64,000 nt of DNA from Himantopus leucocephalus (Eukaryota > Chordata > Aves > Charadriiformes > Recurvirostridae). This document shows, one piece after another, positions 41,301 to 54,200 of the stretch (within the stretch, counting starts at the first letter, position 1; every line of letters begins with the position of its first letter). The notes beneath the pieces are model-generated. The model did no database searches and was not told where the DNA came from. It saw nothing but the letters and a program-made list of their open reading frames with translations. A program made the translations under genes and the position numbers. The stretch covers positions 69,301,221 through 69,365,220 of the forward strand of contig RSEF01000001.1 in assembly GCA_003993805.1 (NCBI GenBank), read 5' to 3'.

Positions 41301-44300
41301 ATTTGACTGCCCAGGTAGCACCCCAGATGGATTTGTGCATTTGTTCAGCTGCAGGAAGGGATTTCACATCTGCACGAATTGCACCAGCCACAGCTTAGCA
41401 CTGCAGTGCCCACAAGCACTATAAGTAGGGATTTTCCACATCAGTCCCCACAAATAAGATGGTTTTCATGTCCGAGGCTGATATTTGTGAAGCATGAGTA
41501 AACCTGGGGAAGCCGTGGTTGACCCTGACACCCATCTGCTCTGTGAACGCTATATGGAGGCTTCTTTCCTCAGCCCTAGAAAATGTAAAGACTGAAGAGG
41601 GTGCACTGTGGCCAACAGTGGACTGAAGATACTACTTGGGATTGCTTGCACATCCTGTCTAGCCTGTCTTCCTCTCGATGCCTGGCCCATCACTGTGGTC
41701 CTTAGGTACTGCTGGCAGCCTGGACACTGGAGCCTGGGATGCTGAAGGACTACCGCAGGGCAGCAAAGCCAGAGACTTTGCATATGGTGACATCTCCCCA
41801 GCAGCTGGTCTGCAGCCCTCCCCCAGGCTATCAGAACCTTTCCAAGTCCCCTGGGTGAGAGGGCTATGGTGGTGAAAGGAGGAGGACACAAGGACAGCCC
41901 CAGGCTTGCAGGGGGTGGAAGGCAATGCCTGTTAGTGCCCGGGGAGACGCCAGGTCAGCAGTGGTGCGGCAGGGAGAGGAGTTTTTCTACCTTGAACACG
42001 AGGATGAGAAGCATGCCGGGGATGGAGGCGATTCTGATCAGCCACCGCCAGCCAATGGTTGGGTTCACCACCGATGCCAGGCCAATGATTAACAAGGATC
42101 CTGCCAACCAAAACACCTTTCCAAGGGAGAGGACGGGGTTAATACATGAACACATGGCAACGATTTGTCTATTTTCTTCTCTTTTCATCTGGTTCCACAG
42201 ATAGGTGGGGATCTGTGCTGGGGAGCGCTGCGGTTCAAACCGAGCCATCCTGCAGCTGTCCAAGAAGCTGGGCTTGGGTTGAAGGGAAGAGGGAAAGACA
42301 GACAAGGATTTGGGGAGGGACAGCTTAAGATAGTCTTAATTAGTTCCAGATGAGAACAGATAACTAGCTATGGCCACCATTGTACTTAAAACCACTTCTT
42401 TTGTCCTTCTAGTCACTTCTCTGCTAATACTCATGCCCCTGAATTTTCCTCTTGTCTAAGTATCTGCTGGGAAGCAGCAGATTTACAAGCACTGAAGGCA
42501 AAACCAGGCCAGATTTCCATTGCTGGAAGTTGGTGGGTCTCTAGTGGACTCACTGCCAAGTTATACCAATGGAGAATCTGGCCCCGGATCTGCAAGTACA
42601 TTCCTCCCCAAAGTTCACTTGTTGCCATGAGGAGACGCATCCCTTTCCAGGGAACCACCCAAGGGAGTTCAGCCAGCACAAAGCACAAACAAATACATAA
42701 AAGCCACAGCAAGTTCATGAGTAATCTGTGGGCAGAAATAACAAAATTTCTGGGGAGAAATACAAGAGTGTTCTTTTTTATGAACCTTTGTGTTTCTGAT
42801 GACACTTTGGTAATGAAGCCCTGGGATCAAACAAGAAGTAATGAAAAGCAAATTATCCCTGCCACCAAGACCATATACAAACACTTTTGGTTCAACAGTC
42901 AGATGAATTTGTGTGCTCGATGAGGCCTCCGCAGATCATTTGCACATGCAGCAAGTGCCCACTGCAGAAATCTGGAGTAAGCAACAATCCCAGTCACGCT
43001 TGCTGCGGTCTTTGCCCAGCAAGTGGTCACAACCCTCCCAGCATGTCTCAGGACTAATTTGGGACTATCTCAGCTAGCTCTACCCCATTCAAAGCCCCGA
43101 ACAGGGACAGGGAGAGGCACAGATTAAGACCTTATCTAGGACTCACCTTATTAATAAATTGTTATTAAACAAGTCCAAAGAGAGGAGGGATGACCCCAGG
43201 CCCAAAGGGGGATGGTGGTGCCACCAGCCCCAGGGCTTGCCAGAAAGCCCATTAGCACTGGCCCCATTAGAGCGGGTAGCACAATTATGGATAGGGCAAC
43301 CGAGAGGCTGGGTGTCAGCCATCACTAAAAGTCCTCATGCAATGTTTGGAGCATCTAATTATTTGAGAAGAAATTGCCTCTTCTGCAGGCAGCTGCTTGT
43401 GTACATCTTTAATAAGGCAGATGCCATGCTCCAGGGTGCAGGAGGCACTCACTTGGATGAAGATGAGTGTGAATACTCTGGGAGGAAGGTTGATGTGTTG
43501 GAGACCCAGCTTCCAAACAGCAGCAGGACAAATCTCCTGGGACTCAGGGCTAGAAGAAACAGCAAGGTGCTCAGTCTTACCTGAGATAAGGGCAACATGT
43601 ATCCTCGGTATTTGGTGGGCAAAAATTCCGTTTTTATGATAAGCCTAGTGAAAAAGGGGGAAAAAAAAGCAGAAATATAGCAACAAAGAGAATTTCTGTA
43701 ATAATCAAGTAGCAGTTCAGCTCAGCTCAGTCAGTGCTGGACGTTGCTGCCCGTAGACAGAGTACCATCCCTTTTCCACCACTGAGCACCCAGAGACGGG
43801 GAGATCCCTGCTTAATATGCCTTTCACTCAGGCAGGCACCAAATTACATGTAAGGGAGAAGGATGGCATGAATCCCCTCCAGGCCGTGGCTGTAGGATAC
43901 AGGCAGGTAAACACTGCAGTCTGTGCATCAGGAAACCTAGAGGGAGGTCCTGTGGGGTGACTGAGGAGACAGCACAGGCACAGAGTATGTTTGCAGAAGT
44001 GGACAATTTTTAGTGAATCTTTTTTTCATTAAATAAAGAAAACAGTCTGTTCCACTTTTTATCAAATGGCTGGATAGTCCTTGGGGGACGGTTTGGCACT
44101 GGCATCTCTCAAGCTTACAGGTGTGAACTGTGCTTCCTTGGCTGGAAAGACAGAGGGGTGGGGAGAGAGACCCACATTGGCTCCTTCTATCTTGGCCTTT
44201 GAGGTGGTTTATAAAATGTGCAATTTCCCTCCGTCCTCATTAGGCTGATGAGTAGCCTCCATGGCCGGGGAACAGGGGCCCTCCTGTGAGGGAGGCAGCC

Positions 44301-47300
44301 CCCAGAGCTTGGCTGTTGTGTGACCCAGGTGCACGGTGCCTTCTCCTCCCAACAGCACCGATCTCCCTCCTGTCCTTCGCTTCGGCAAAGGGCTCTTGGG
44401 TCAACACAACGTTTTGGGCTTTCCTGTGTGGGCAGCAACCAGGCTTTGAGGAACCATGGAAGATGCTGACATGTTGCATTTGATCTCCCTGGGAGAGCTG
44501 AAAGAAATAATTTATTTTGCCAGGCTCCTAGTGAAGTAGTTGTTAATATTGTGAATTTCTCCTCTCCCCCTCCATGTCCCCCTTTCCGCCCCAACGGGGC
44601 AAAAAGTTTCATTTAAATGGGAACGTTTTACATCAGTTCAAGAAGAATTTGCTACTTAAGCAGAATTGTTGTGACTTTTTTATGAGTAAGCAGCCTTTGC
44701 TCATCTGTTACCTGTCTAATTGTTTTTATAATATATGTGCTTAATAATCCCTCTGTCACTGCCTTAACGTAAACCAGCTGCCCCCTCTATTCCTGGGCTT
44801 GGGAGTCCTTGGAAACTGCAATTTAGGTTGATTGACTGGGATTCAGTGAAATTAAAAACCAGCAGTTTGTTTTAAGGCAATGTGGGAATTCACTCCACTT
44901 TCCACTTCCAGCCCCCATGGAGGCCCCTTCCCCGCCGTCTCCTCCCAGTCGCAGCGCAGCCATGGCTTATCAGGCTCAGCACAAGAGAAATCGGGAGCCC
45001 TGCCAAGGTCAGCCAAAATGAGCTGAAGGGCCTTTCTTGCTGCAAACCCGGGAACTCAGCCCCCTCGGGTCTGTGGATGCCTCCGCTAACCTCCTCGTGA
45101 AGGTTGGCTTGCCAATGCCCATGCCATGAGGAGCGAAGCATGACCTTACCCCTGTGCGTGGCCCGACACACCACCTCCTACCATGGCCCGCAGGAACACG
45201 AACCAGATGTAGGATGGGGCAAACGAGGTCAGCAGGGAGAAATAGGCTGCCCAGAGGAACGAGAGCAGCAGAATCTGCAAAAGGGGCAAAATTAGGGTCA
45301 TCAAACCACAGGCTCAGCCAGGTGCATGGCTTCCAGGGGGCTCAGGAAAAGGACGCGCAGCCCCTAGACCTTACTCACCTTCCAGCGGCCATACCTGTCG
45401 GCCAGGAGCCCGAGCACTATGCTGAAGACCATGTAGCCAAAAAACACCATCTAAGGGGAATTGAAACACAGCTGTGGAGGGCCCACTCCCAGCAGCACCA
45501 GGCAGCTCGGCTCTTTGAATTGTGGGCAAGTTGAATGCCTGTCAAGCAGCAGGATGAACTGCAGTGTCCAGAACCATGAGCAAGGTGGCTTTCAGGGGTT
45601 GATTTCCTCCATGTAGGCACTCACTGCTTCAATCCTCAAAGCTGAGGGTTGGATGGCAAGGACTTCAAAATCAGAATACAGAAGTGGGGGCTTGTTTTGG
45701 CATTACAGCTTTGGGCGTGGACGTGTGTTCACATCTGCTTGCTTTCTACTTTTCTACAGTTGCGGTACTATTCTTTTCCCTGAGAGAAGATCCTAGGAAT
45801 TTATTTGGTCCACTGGGAAATGTACTTTACAAAGCTTGTGGTGGTGACCTGGACAATGCCCATATAGTGGATGATCTGCATGTAGGGAACACAAGTCACT
45901 CACCGTTGTCACTAAAGCCACCTGCCAGTCTTGAAGCTGCCACTCGCATCGGATGAGAGGGGACACAACAGCTATTAGCATGATCTCCATGGCTTCAGCC
46001 ACCTTCAGGAATGAGTGTACACATTAGCAAGAAGGGAAGCCACAAGTAGCCCACAGGGGAAAGTCCATCAGTCCTACCAAGCCTGGAGCCATGGCAGCAC
46101 CACCATGTCAAAACAGCCCTGTGAAGCCATGGTGCCTCCGTAGTGGTCTGAACCCTGTGCCTGATCTGGAAGGCGTGAGCACTTGGAAACAAGGAGAGGA
46201 GGGGCAAAAGGTTCAGATAGAAAGCAGGTGTCCAGATACACTGTACATCTAGGAAGGCTGGAAAAACTCATCCTTTGCAGAGGAGACTCTTACCCAGCTG
46301 TGCCAGTGGAAAGTCCTCAACCACCTCTGGAAACCAAGCTGCGTGGTTAGGTACCTGGCTGTGAATTTGGGCATCTAACACAAAGATGACCTCTTAAACC
46401 TGTTTTTGATTAAAAACTTCTTTGCTCCATTGGCTGTTTTCCCCAGCAGCTGGCTTCAGTTAAGCAATGAGCCTATCGTCTACACATAGCTAGAGGCTTT
46501 TGCATCTCAGCTGCAGTGATCCTCATGGATGTGTCCCCATTGCATCTTTACACCAGCCTGGCCTCAGGTTTTTGCTGCAGTTTCCAGACCAGATACACCA
46601 TTAACCCAAGACCCTGACAGTTGGGAAATTTTTCGGGTAGCCAAGGGTAAGAGGAGGCCAGCTCTCCCGTGCTAGCTTGCACAGGGTTTGGGTGCCCGGG
46701 GGATGGTATGAAAAAGACAGTCAGGAGGCTGAACTTAACCCTCAGGCACTATTGAAGACGTGCTCCATCAGTGCACCAGGGCAGGGGCCAGGCCAGGATG
46801 CTTTGGGCCAACCTGCTCAGCTTTGCCCTGAAATAGGTCTGATATTAGCCAATAGGTGTGATTTAGCCAATATTGATTTTGGCCAAAGATGACAACAGCA
46901 GAAATCCTGTTTGAGAAGGTACGTGTGAAAAAAAAATAGGCTGCAATATACGCCCGTGATGTTTATGATTGTTATTGCACAGTAATAAGGAAAATGAGAA
47001 GAGTGTTTTTTTGGGCCAGTGCGGATCACTGCAGACACCTACCCCAGTGCTGCCCATGATCAGGAAAAGCATGATGTGGAACCTCCCAAACCCAATGGTT
47101 TCCACAGCTTCTTCCACTGTAAATGTCTTCTGTCCTGAACACCAAAGGGAAAGGAACACAGAGACAAAAAACTATGTCAGCAGTCAAATTGTACCTCCTT
47201 TTAATGAAATGAGAACATTTTTCATGCTACTGCGGGACAGCACCAGGAAAAAGGCTGGAAACATCTACCAGTTATGTGTCCACTGACCAGCCCCTGGGGC

Positions 47301-48295
47301 ATTCTGGTGGCCGGGCAGGTTAGGGGTTGCTGAAACAGCAGCCAGTGGGGGAGAGGGCAAGTCGGATGTGGAGGAAGGACAGCCTTGTACTGAGTTACCC
47401 CAGGTGCTTCAGAAACCCATGGCTGGTGCTGTGTCTGGGCAATGGTTTACTCCCTTCCTCTGCCCAAACTGCTGTGACAGCGAGCCCCTCTGCACCCCTG
47501 GGGTACGGGCCTGCTCCCAGCACGGGCGGTGTAAGCTGGGGGCTGCCCCAGGTCTGATACAGGTCTCTGTATCATCTCCTAAACCTTTATTCCTGACTTC
47601 TCCGCCCCATTTCAGGAGCAAATGAAGCAGTTCCAGACCAGGACTGGGACGACTTTATAAACAGACCTGGCAGAAAGCTTTTAGTATACATATATTTTTA
47701 AGCTCTTACTTAGGTAAAGTCATAGCTGCATAATTTTTTCTGTCACACCATTTATCTCCCAACTAAGTCATCTCAAACCCATTGACATTACCTCTGGAAT
47801 GGAACAGAACTTACTGCAGCATTTCAGGAGAAAATTCTTTTTTTTTTTCAGATGGAGAACTTTTCTTGTTATACTTTTCTACATTTTCTTTCAATTTACA
47901 ATGCTTTTGAAATAGAATACATTTTTTTCTTTTCAAAAATAAATTATCAAAAATGAAAGAAACCTTGAATTACAGGTATAATAAAATGTTTAAAACAAAA
48001 TGGAGGCCTGAGAAAAAACAAGCCAGCCAGCTCTTCCCACCACCATAGGTAGTAGCCACCAGTCTGGTAGCTGTAATGGAGAGAAGCAGTGTGAAGCTGA
48101 TGCTTGTGGCTCCATGTACAGAGGTTTTAGGTAGCCGGAGTGTCAGGACTGGGGACCCTCCCTCTACCATAGCTAAATGAGGACCCAAATTTCTAGTCCT
48201 GCCAATACAAACCCACCTTTTGGGGGTTCTTGTCTCTCCATGTGGATTTCCTCCAAGCTAATAGCATTTTCTGCCTCTTTCGGTGCAGTGGCCAT
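32399..48295 (-). CDS. SVOPL: SVOPL, SV2-related major facilitator transporter (spliced, complete or nearly so)
   Basis: SVOPL (SVOP-like) is a predicted twelve-helix major facilitator protein related to SVOP and SV2; its substrate is unknown. The minus-strand CDS joins 48295-48217, 47134-47043, 46002-45904, 45450-45379, 45274-45150, 43644-43581, 42116-41991, 40607-40479, 38837-38764, 37252-37050, 35877-35766, 34634-34553, 33043-32954 and 32560-32447, giving 487 in-frame codons. It continues either to a stop at 32399 (about 502 residues) or to a mini-exon at 32063-32083 (493). Visible marks are LADRYGR after helix 2 (the MFS motif A type), PESARYN before the central loop, and the SVOPL-specific block [14 protein letters not shown]. 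The order and sequence follow human SVOPL closely. I found no frameshift or internal stop, so the gene looks functional. Confidence 0.95.
32447..32560 (-). CDS. SVOPL: SVOPL coding exon 14: last transmembrane helix and C-terminus
   Basis: Minus-strand acceptor CTGCAG. The frame reads [19 protein letters not shown], then [19 protein letters not shown]. At 32447 a CAG|GTTTGT donor is possible. Without splicing the frame adds fifteen residues ([15 protein letters not shown]) and stops at 32399-32401. Confidence 0.9.
32954..33043 (-). CDS. SVOPL: SVOPL coding exon 13
   Basis: Acceptor TTTTAG, donor CAA|GTAAGA; 30 codons. The frame reads [19 protein letters not shown], then [11 protein letters not shown]. 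The [11 protein letters not shown] block is characteristic of the SVOP/SV2 family. Confidence 0.94.
34553..34634 (-). CDS. SVOPL: SVOPL coding exon 12
   Basis: Acceptor CTCTAG, donor GAG|GTGGGT. The frame completes a Ser codon and reads [19 protein letters not shown], then TIYIYTAE. Hydrophobic membrane segment. Confidence 0.93.
35766..35877 (-). CDS. SVOPL: SVOPL coding exon 11
   Basis: Acceptor CTGCAG, donor CAAG|GTAGTC. The exon reads [18 protein letters not shown], then [18 protein letters not shown]. Split codons at both ends join correctly with the flanking exons. Confidence 0.93.
36008..36050. repeat. AAATGCACAAA short repeat x3
   Basis: Exact copies at 36008-36018, 36027-36037 and 36040-36050, in the SVOPL intron upstream of coding exon 11. 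No function is visible. Confidence 0.8.
37050..37252 (-). CDS. SVOPL: SVOPL coding exon 10: membrane helix and extramembrane loop
   Basis: Acceptor TCCCAG, donor GCAT|GTAACC. The frame reads [20 protein letters not shown], then a variable loop rich in Asp, Ser and Pro with a conserved CHCHLF cysteine pair, and ends [10 protein letters not shown]. The loop is the least conserved stretch compared with human, as I recall it. This is the longest SVOPL coding exon. Confidence 0.94.
38764..38837 (-). CDS. SVOPL: SVOPL coding exon 9
   Basis: Acceptor TTGCAG, donor ATATG|GTAAAA; 24 codons plus two bases. The frame reads [20 protein letters not shown], then IWII. The block [10 protein letters not shown] matches human. 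It is too short to stand out as an open frame and was found by searching for the missing peptide. Confidence 0.93.
40479..40607 (-). CDS. SVOPL: SVOPL coding exon 8: PESARYN motif and central loop
   Basis: Acceptor TTTCAG, donor AAG|GTAAGC; 43 codons. The frame starts [20 protein letters not shown] and continues through the cytoplasmic central loop to VLREPTK. PES-R is the post-helix-6 motif of sugar-porter-like MFS proteins. Confidence 0.94.
41991..42116 (-). CDS. SVOPL: SVOPL coding exon 7: two membrane segments
   Basis: Acceptor GAAAG, donor AAG|GTAGAA; 42 codons. The frame reads [18 protein letters not shown], then [19 protein letters not shown]. Nearly identical to human. Confidence 0.95.
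43581..43644 (-). CDS. SVOPL: SVOPL coding exon 6
   Basis: Acceptor CACTAG, donor CAG|GTAAGA. This 64-nt exon completes a Gly codon and reads [20 protein letters not shown], then Q. Confidence 0.93.
45150..45274 (-). CDS. SVOPL: SVOPL coding exon 5
   Basis: Acceptor TTGCAG, donor CAGGG|GTAAGG. The frame reads [20 protein letters not shown], then [20 protein letters not shown]. Two hydrophobic segments. Confidence 0.94.
45379..45450 (-). CDS. SVOPL: SVOPL coding exon 4: MFS motif A
   Basis: Acceptor CCTTAG, donor AAG|GTGAGT; 24 codons. The frame ends [11 protein letters not shown], the conserved loop 2-3 signature of major facilitators. Confidence 0.94.
45904..46002 (-). CDS. SVOPL: SVOPL coding exon 3
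   Basis: Acceptor CTGAAG, donor ACG|GTGAGT; 33 codons. The frame reads [19 protein letters not shown], then [14 protein letters not shown]. Very close to human. Confidence 0.94.
47043..47134 (-). CDS. SVOPL: SVOPL coding exon 2: start of first membrane helix
   Basis: Acceptor GTTCAG, donor GGG|GTAGGT. The frame reads [18 protein letters not shown], then [26 protein letters not shown] is the conserved SVOP-family entry to helix 1. Confidence 0.94.
48217..48295 (-). CDS. SVOPL: SVOPL coding exon 1 with start codon
   Basis: ATG at 48295-48293 in a good context (G at -3, G at +4). The frame reads [20 protein letters not shown], then RQEPPK, and ends AAAG|GTGGGT. It joins to exon 2 as GQKTFTVEE. 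The human protein also begins MAT and has a short soluble N-terminus. The exon is small and easily missed. Untranslated exons may lie further up. Confidence 0.82.
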
Positions 48296-51200
48296 CTCAG
48301 CTCCTGCTGGGGTCCACTGTCACTGTCAGGCAAGGCTGGGATTTAACTGTGAAACCTGTGGACAGTCACAAAGCCATCTGAGCAATAAGCCAGCAAAGCA
48401 GCATACCGCACTGGAGTGAAAACATTCGGATATGCTCAAACATGGGTTTGTTTCAGGCAGCTGTTAGGACATGTCCCTTCCTATAGTGTTTTTTGTGAAA
48501 AGTACATAGAAACATCAGAAGGCAAGTTAGTTGAACTGACAGAGATCAGACATTGCATTGCACTGACTGTTTTCATGGAAAGTCCAGGGACTGCCTTCAG
48601 GAAGACTGGAGACCCACTAACACAGGAGCATATGTGACAACTTCCCCAGCCCGGAGGTGAGTGAAACGCAGAGACAGCCAAAATATGCTGCATCTCCAAG
48701 AGCCAAGACATGAGACGACCGGCAGCAGCCTGCCCCTCTTGGGGCAGAAATTGTTACCCCTTGGGAGCTGGGGTCGAGTGGGCAGTAGAGGTGCTGCACT
48801 CTGTAATTGCTCAGCCTTTTGGGAGCACCCACTGAGACAGAGCCAGAAGGTAGGAACAGCCGTGCCGAGGGTGGCCCAGCCTGCTCCCCTAAGCCCGGCT
48901 GCCCTGGGATGGCGTGGCTGGTGAGAGGCAAGCACCGAACTCACCTTCACCCAGCCTGTACCTCGCCAGCATAGTGCTTCCCACTGCAAACCCGATCCTC
49001 TGCCTTGCTCCCCTCACCACGCTAATCCCCATCCTCTCAGCTCAGCAAGAAACACAGCCGCGAGTTGTGGATTGCAACAGGGCAGAGTTGGCTTCCTCCG
49101 CCAGTGTTTCTGGTTTCCAGCGCTAGATCCTTTGGCCTGACCGCAGCCACTTTTCCTGGTCAGAAAAGCTCTTAATCTTAATCCCAGGGCAGGGATTAAG
49201 CACACCCCTTGCTTTAACCCACAAGCTTTCCTGCCGAGTGCGTCCTCAGACACTGGGGTGGGGGGGCCTCAACCTGTCTTCAGTTTGACGACACATTCTC
49301 CTTTGATTACCTCCCTTCAGGGGTGCCGGACTTGGCCCGGGCAGCGTTCATGGCCACCCAGCAGTGATCAGGGAGGCTGTAGTAGGGTGAGAGTTTGAGG
49401 TAATTAATGACCGAGAGCTTCTAACGAAAGATACAAAATCCTGGCTAAGACAGAGGGCAGCACGAACACGGAAAGCACAGAGTTACAGTACTCCCAGGCT
49501 GGATACCTTAAAAGCATTATACTGAGGTACAGTTATAAGGAGGTCATTAAGGACTAATGGCAGATTAGTCGGTTGGGTCACATACACTGACCTTGCTGTT
49601 ACAGACCATTACAGTCCAGCATCCAAGAGGATGTGTAGGGTTTTGCTTACCACTGTCTCTCAGCAAGAGCTGCCAGCAGCACAAGGTGCCACCAGCTGAC
49701 CATGCTGGCCACCAGCTAGGGACCATTTCCAAGCGGAACTGGCTCAAGAGCAACCAAAGTGCTTGGAAGAGCCTGCAAGAAGTGGTAAAGCTTTACTGTG
49801 TGGCTGAATCGCGAAGGGCTTTGCAACAACAAAATCCGGGGACCTTTTTTTCTCCTTTTCTGTTCCTTTGCGATTAGGGACCTGCAAACACTTTCTGCCC
49901 TAAGCTGCCACACCGCATTTGCATCTGGTTAAACAGACACTCTCCTCGGAAGCCCACGGCAGGCACAGTCCAAGGCGCTGACAGGCCAGGCCAGGGCATG
50001 CCCAGGACAAGGATGAAGCCCTGGACCCTTGCCCACCCATCCTGATGCTGGGACACTCTGCTAATTTTTGCTGAGAGGCGCTGGAGCATTTCACTTGTGC
50101 TCACCTGCTCTGGGCCACGTACCACCGTTCTGGGAAATGCTGCAGATCTTCCAGAAAAAGGGAGGAAACCCCAAGCCCTGGTATTTCTGTGTAGGACAAC
50201 TAGTGAGGTTCAGTTGCTCAAGCAGAAGGGTGGAGTGGTACCTCAGACACCCCATAGTAGCCAAGACACCCCCAGAAGTGTCAGGATAGAGGATAAGACC
50301 TATGGGAGACCCACACTGCTCTCAAATAGCAGCAGGTGAGCAGGTGGAATACCCGCTCTAACATCTCAAATAACACCAGAAATCTGTGCAGGCACCTGCA
50401 TTCCCCTCTCTCCAGAGTATTGGGGCAGCTGGAGCAAAATTCACTCACCCATAAGCAGACAAGAAGCCACTGTTCAGCTAAGTCCCTGGCGCTATACACT
50501 CTGCTCTAGCATTTATGTCCAAAAGACAGAAATTTAGATGCAACACTTCAGTAAATTTAATAGTTCCTACCCAACCCACGGTTTGCTCATCCCAAATGTT
50601 TGCAGCCCTATCTGCCCTGATGGAGCAGCTAGTGTCTATCACATCTCTTTGGGGAGTCACAGGTTTCCCGCTATTTGTAAATCTCACTGAAAATACTAAA
50701 TGCCAATTACAGGAGCTGAAAGAACCACGGTGACAAAGCTGCTGCTGGCAGGGAAAACAGTGATCCTCCATTGGAAGAGAGCAACCAAGACTGCAGTGAA
50801 ACTCCTGCTGGGACCCGGCAGAAGGATGCTGTGACCCCACACCGGAGGGCTGCGAGGCAGCAAAGAACACACAATGTGCAACGCTGCTTGTGATACCAGC
50901 TGGGAATTTTGTCAGTAAAGTCAGAGAGCTTCTGCATGTGACATATGAATGATCAGATACCCCCACTCCTAAGCCAAGGTTTGATTAGATATTTTTTCTC
51001 TTTTTTTGAGAGAGATTGAAGCTTTCTTACCTCTGCAGTGTCTCAGGCACGGAGGAGCAGACCTTTCCTCTTTTCTGACTGTTGCTTTCACTTCTGTTAT
51101 TTTCTTTTTACAGAGTTGGTGGTGCTGTGGGTTTGAGATCCAGCTCCCAGGAGTCAGGTTTCCTCCTCGCTGGGCACAGGCAGGTCCCTCTCCACTTGCC

Positions 51201-54200
51201 TCCGCCCCCCAGAAATAGACGCTGCAGGCAGAGTGCCCCAGTGCCGACCTGTGCTGGTCCCTTGGCACCTACAGGTCCTCCACAGGGGCTGCCCACCACA
51301 GGTGATGGTGCTTGCCCATCCCTTCTTGTGGGGACAACCCCAGGGAGATGGAGGGAGGGTGCCTGGGAGACATCCCTATTGCAACACGAGCAAGATTTTA
51401 GCAGATGGGTTTTGGGGGCAGCTCCTGCAGTACCAGTGCCCATGGAAGGCTTCTTTACCATCCCCTGCAAAGCCACGTGCAGTGCTTAGGCGCTTCAGCC
51501 ACCAGCTCCCCTTAGGCAAGGTGAAGCCAACTCAGGTGCCATCACTGTGACAAAAGAGAGGCCTGTCAATCTGCTTCATCCTTCTAAATTTCCTGACCAA
51601 GTACCAAACTGCAGGGAGCATTTGTGACTTAAACTGCCGCAATGATCCTGACCTTACGGTGCAGCAAATCTCTGTGCTACAGGTTTTGATGGCCAGTGAA
51701 TCTGAGCTACGATAGGTACGTGCTCTTGACTAGAAGTGTGTACATCAACCTTTACTACTCAAGTGTGTTGGCGCTGGTGAAGGTCAATGAAGATGCTGGG
51801 ATGGTTTTGTCTCTCTCTCATGAGAGTTTCCAAACTCCTTCTGTTTTGCAATACGTACATTGATCTGGCAGCAATGCTGCAATAGCGTGCAACTCCCATG
51901 CCGAATCTCATGCTTTCCAGCATCAGGAAGACATTTGCTATCAGCCAACATATGCTATTTCACAGCCTTATTTTACATCTTCTGCTTAATAATATCTAAT
52001 ATTCAGCTACAACCGTTATTGGCATCTGCTGAACAAGAAGTATGATCCAGGCTGCCAGATCCATACCATTATGTTTTCATTGTAAAAACTCAGTCAGCGT
52101 GTGTGCAATCACAGGAGGGTGCAGATGTTTCAGCATTCTGGCTTTCTAGCACGGAAAGGAAAAAAATGACCGTAATACCAGTGAAATTCTCAGCCGCAGA
52201 GATGTGCTTTCAGACCCAGGTGTTTGGGATTGAACAAAGGGATACTATGTCTATTACATTTTTTTAACCACCTCGTGATATTTTAGTTATTTGCCACAAA
52301 AAATGCAAAGACTGGTCAGAGTGAAACATGAATGGAAATGTCTACCTGTGTGAAAGCTCCAGGAGAAACAAAGGATTGAAGGTGAGAAGAAAGTTCTCCG
52401 TGCCGGTCAAGGGCATGATGGACACCCATCATATGGGTAAACACTGAAGAAAGTGCTGTTTGCTTGCAGGTGCCAGAGGCCAGGCTCCAACCAGCTGTTG
52501 ACTCCTGAAGTTTATGAAAGGTCAATCCAAAACCCAGTTCATCATCACCAGTCCAGAGGACCTAAAAGACTGGACAGGAACTCAATACCTGGCTTTCCTC
52601 ATCCTCCGCATCACCAAAATCATCCTGACGGGAGGGCCTGGCCACACACAGCAATGGCTCTTGTGAAAATGAATAAAAAATCCAGGAGAGAATGAGTATG
52701 AGTGACTGAAACCAGTTTGATTGTCTTTGTTACCCCTTTCCCTTCCTACATGGTCACTCACTGAGTTTTTTTATAATAATTTCCTACAAAATGATATAAC
52801 TCATGTCACCATCTCTCAGAAACAAACACCTTTCTAGCAATGGGATGAGCTTTAGATCCAGAAGCACCCATTCCTTCTTAGGCACCGTTCCTGAGCCTGC
52901 CCCGGAGGCACACGCTGAGGTCCTGACTTGGGAAGAGTTCCCAGTCAGGCAATTAAAAGTCATACTTCCTTCAGCAATGGGTAAACTCCAGATAAACACA
53001 CTGGGGTGTTGTACCAAGGTCTACTAGTCTGTAACAGTGGTCTCTGCTGGATCTGACCATACCTGGTGGCCACATTCACAGTACCAGCTAGAAAACATGG
53101 TCCCATTTAGCTCAGCAGCTGTGCAGGGGAATGGACAGTCACTGCTCTGCTCCAAAATCCCTCTCATCTTCTGCAGGAGAACCTTCTAAAAACAAGGCAC
53201 TCTGGAACATTTCTGGGGTTTTAAAAAAGTCTTAAAACCAACCCAGATGAAAGCCAGGGCTCTCCTCAAAGTGTATAAGAACAACCCTGCCTCTCAGCAG
53301 TACTTCGTCTGAATGCGCCCTGATTATAAGTGAGCTTGGTCCTCGTGCGGAGTGGGGAAGTGTCATCCCATCGTATTGAGAAGGCACAAGTGAGCCACAG
53401 GCTCTGCTGCGCTATCCAGTTGCACACAGCAAGGGAGAGCTGAATACAGAATTAAGCCAAATGTTTGAATCGCTGTTTGGTACAGTAAACAACAGACCAT
53501 CTTGTCACCTGCAGCATTCACAGGATAACTTGTTTTTCTTGCTTAAAATGTAAACCTCAGACGTAAAAGCAAAACACCAAGAAGTTCTAAAAGGAACAGA
53601 TATTCCGTTTCAGGCTATCACCTTCTCAGTTACGCTGCAATCACGTGGAAAGGCACAATAAAGATAAAATACGTGTTTGTGCAGAAAATCCACCCGCTGT
53701 TTCATAAAGCAAATTGTTTTCTCTGCATTTGGTAATGCATAGAAGTTTTTTTGCTGCAAGACAGCTTTTTCCTGAATAGGAATAAATGAAATAGGCCTGA
53801 AGGAGGAAACAAAAGTGATGTGCATATGCCGAGCAACTGTGACACCGGCTGCATCCATATCCATGTGGTTTTTGTCTGTACCATAAGTTACCCATGGCCA
53901 AAGGACTGGGTGGCACGAGGCCACGCCTGGGTCATGGACACACTCCTGTGCCCACCTCTTCTCAGCTCCAGCCGCTGCTTCAAACTCAAGCTGTTGTTAA
54001 AAGGAAAAAAGATTCCTGACTCTGTTGGTAACCAGTGCCCAACACCAGTATGGCTTCTTGGCACCACAAGGGAAAAAGTGGAACAACTGCTTTGCCTGGG
54101 GCTGTATTTTCTCCTGGAGCACTGTAGCAGGAAGGTGGCTCTCAAGCCTGACCGCTGCACACTCGCAGCCCATGATGACAATTCCACCGTGTGTCCTGCT

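Noticed and set aside
50478..51489. Several open frames of 100-160 codons between SVOPL and ATP6V0A4
   Set aside because: They overlap on both strands, have no family signature, and are explained by GC-rich DNA with few stop codons.
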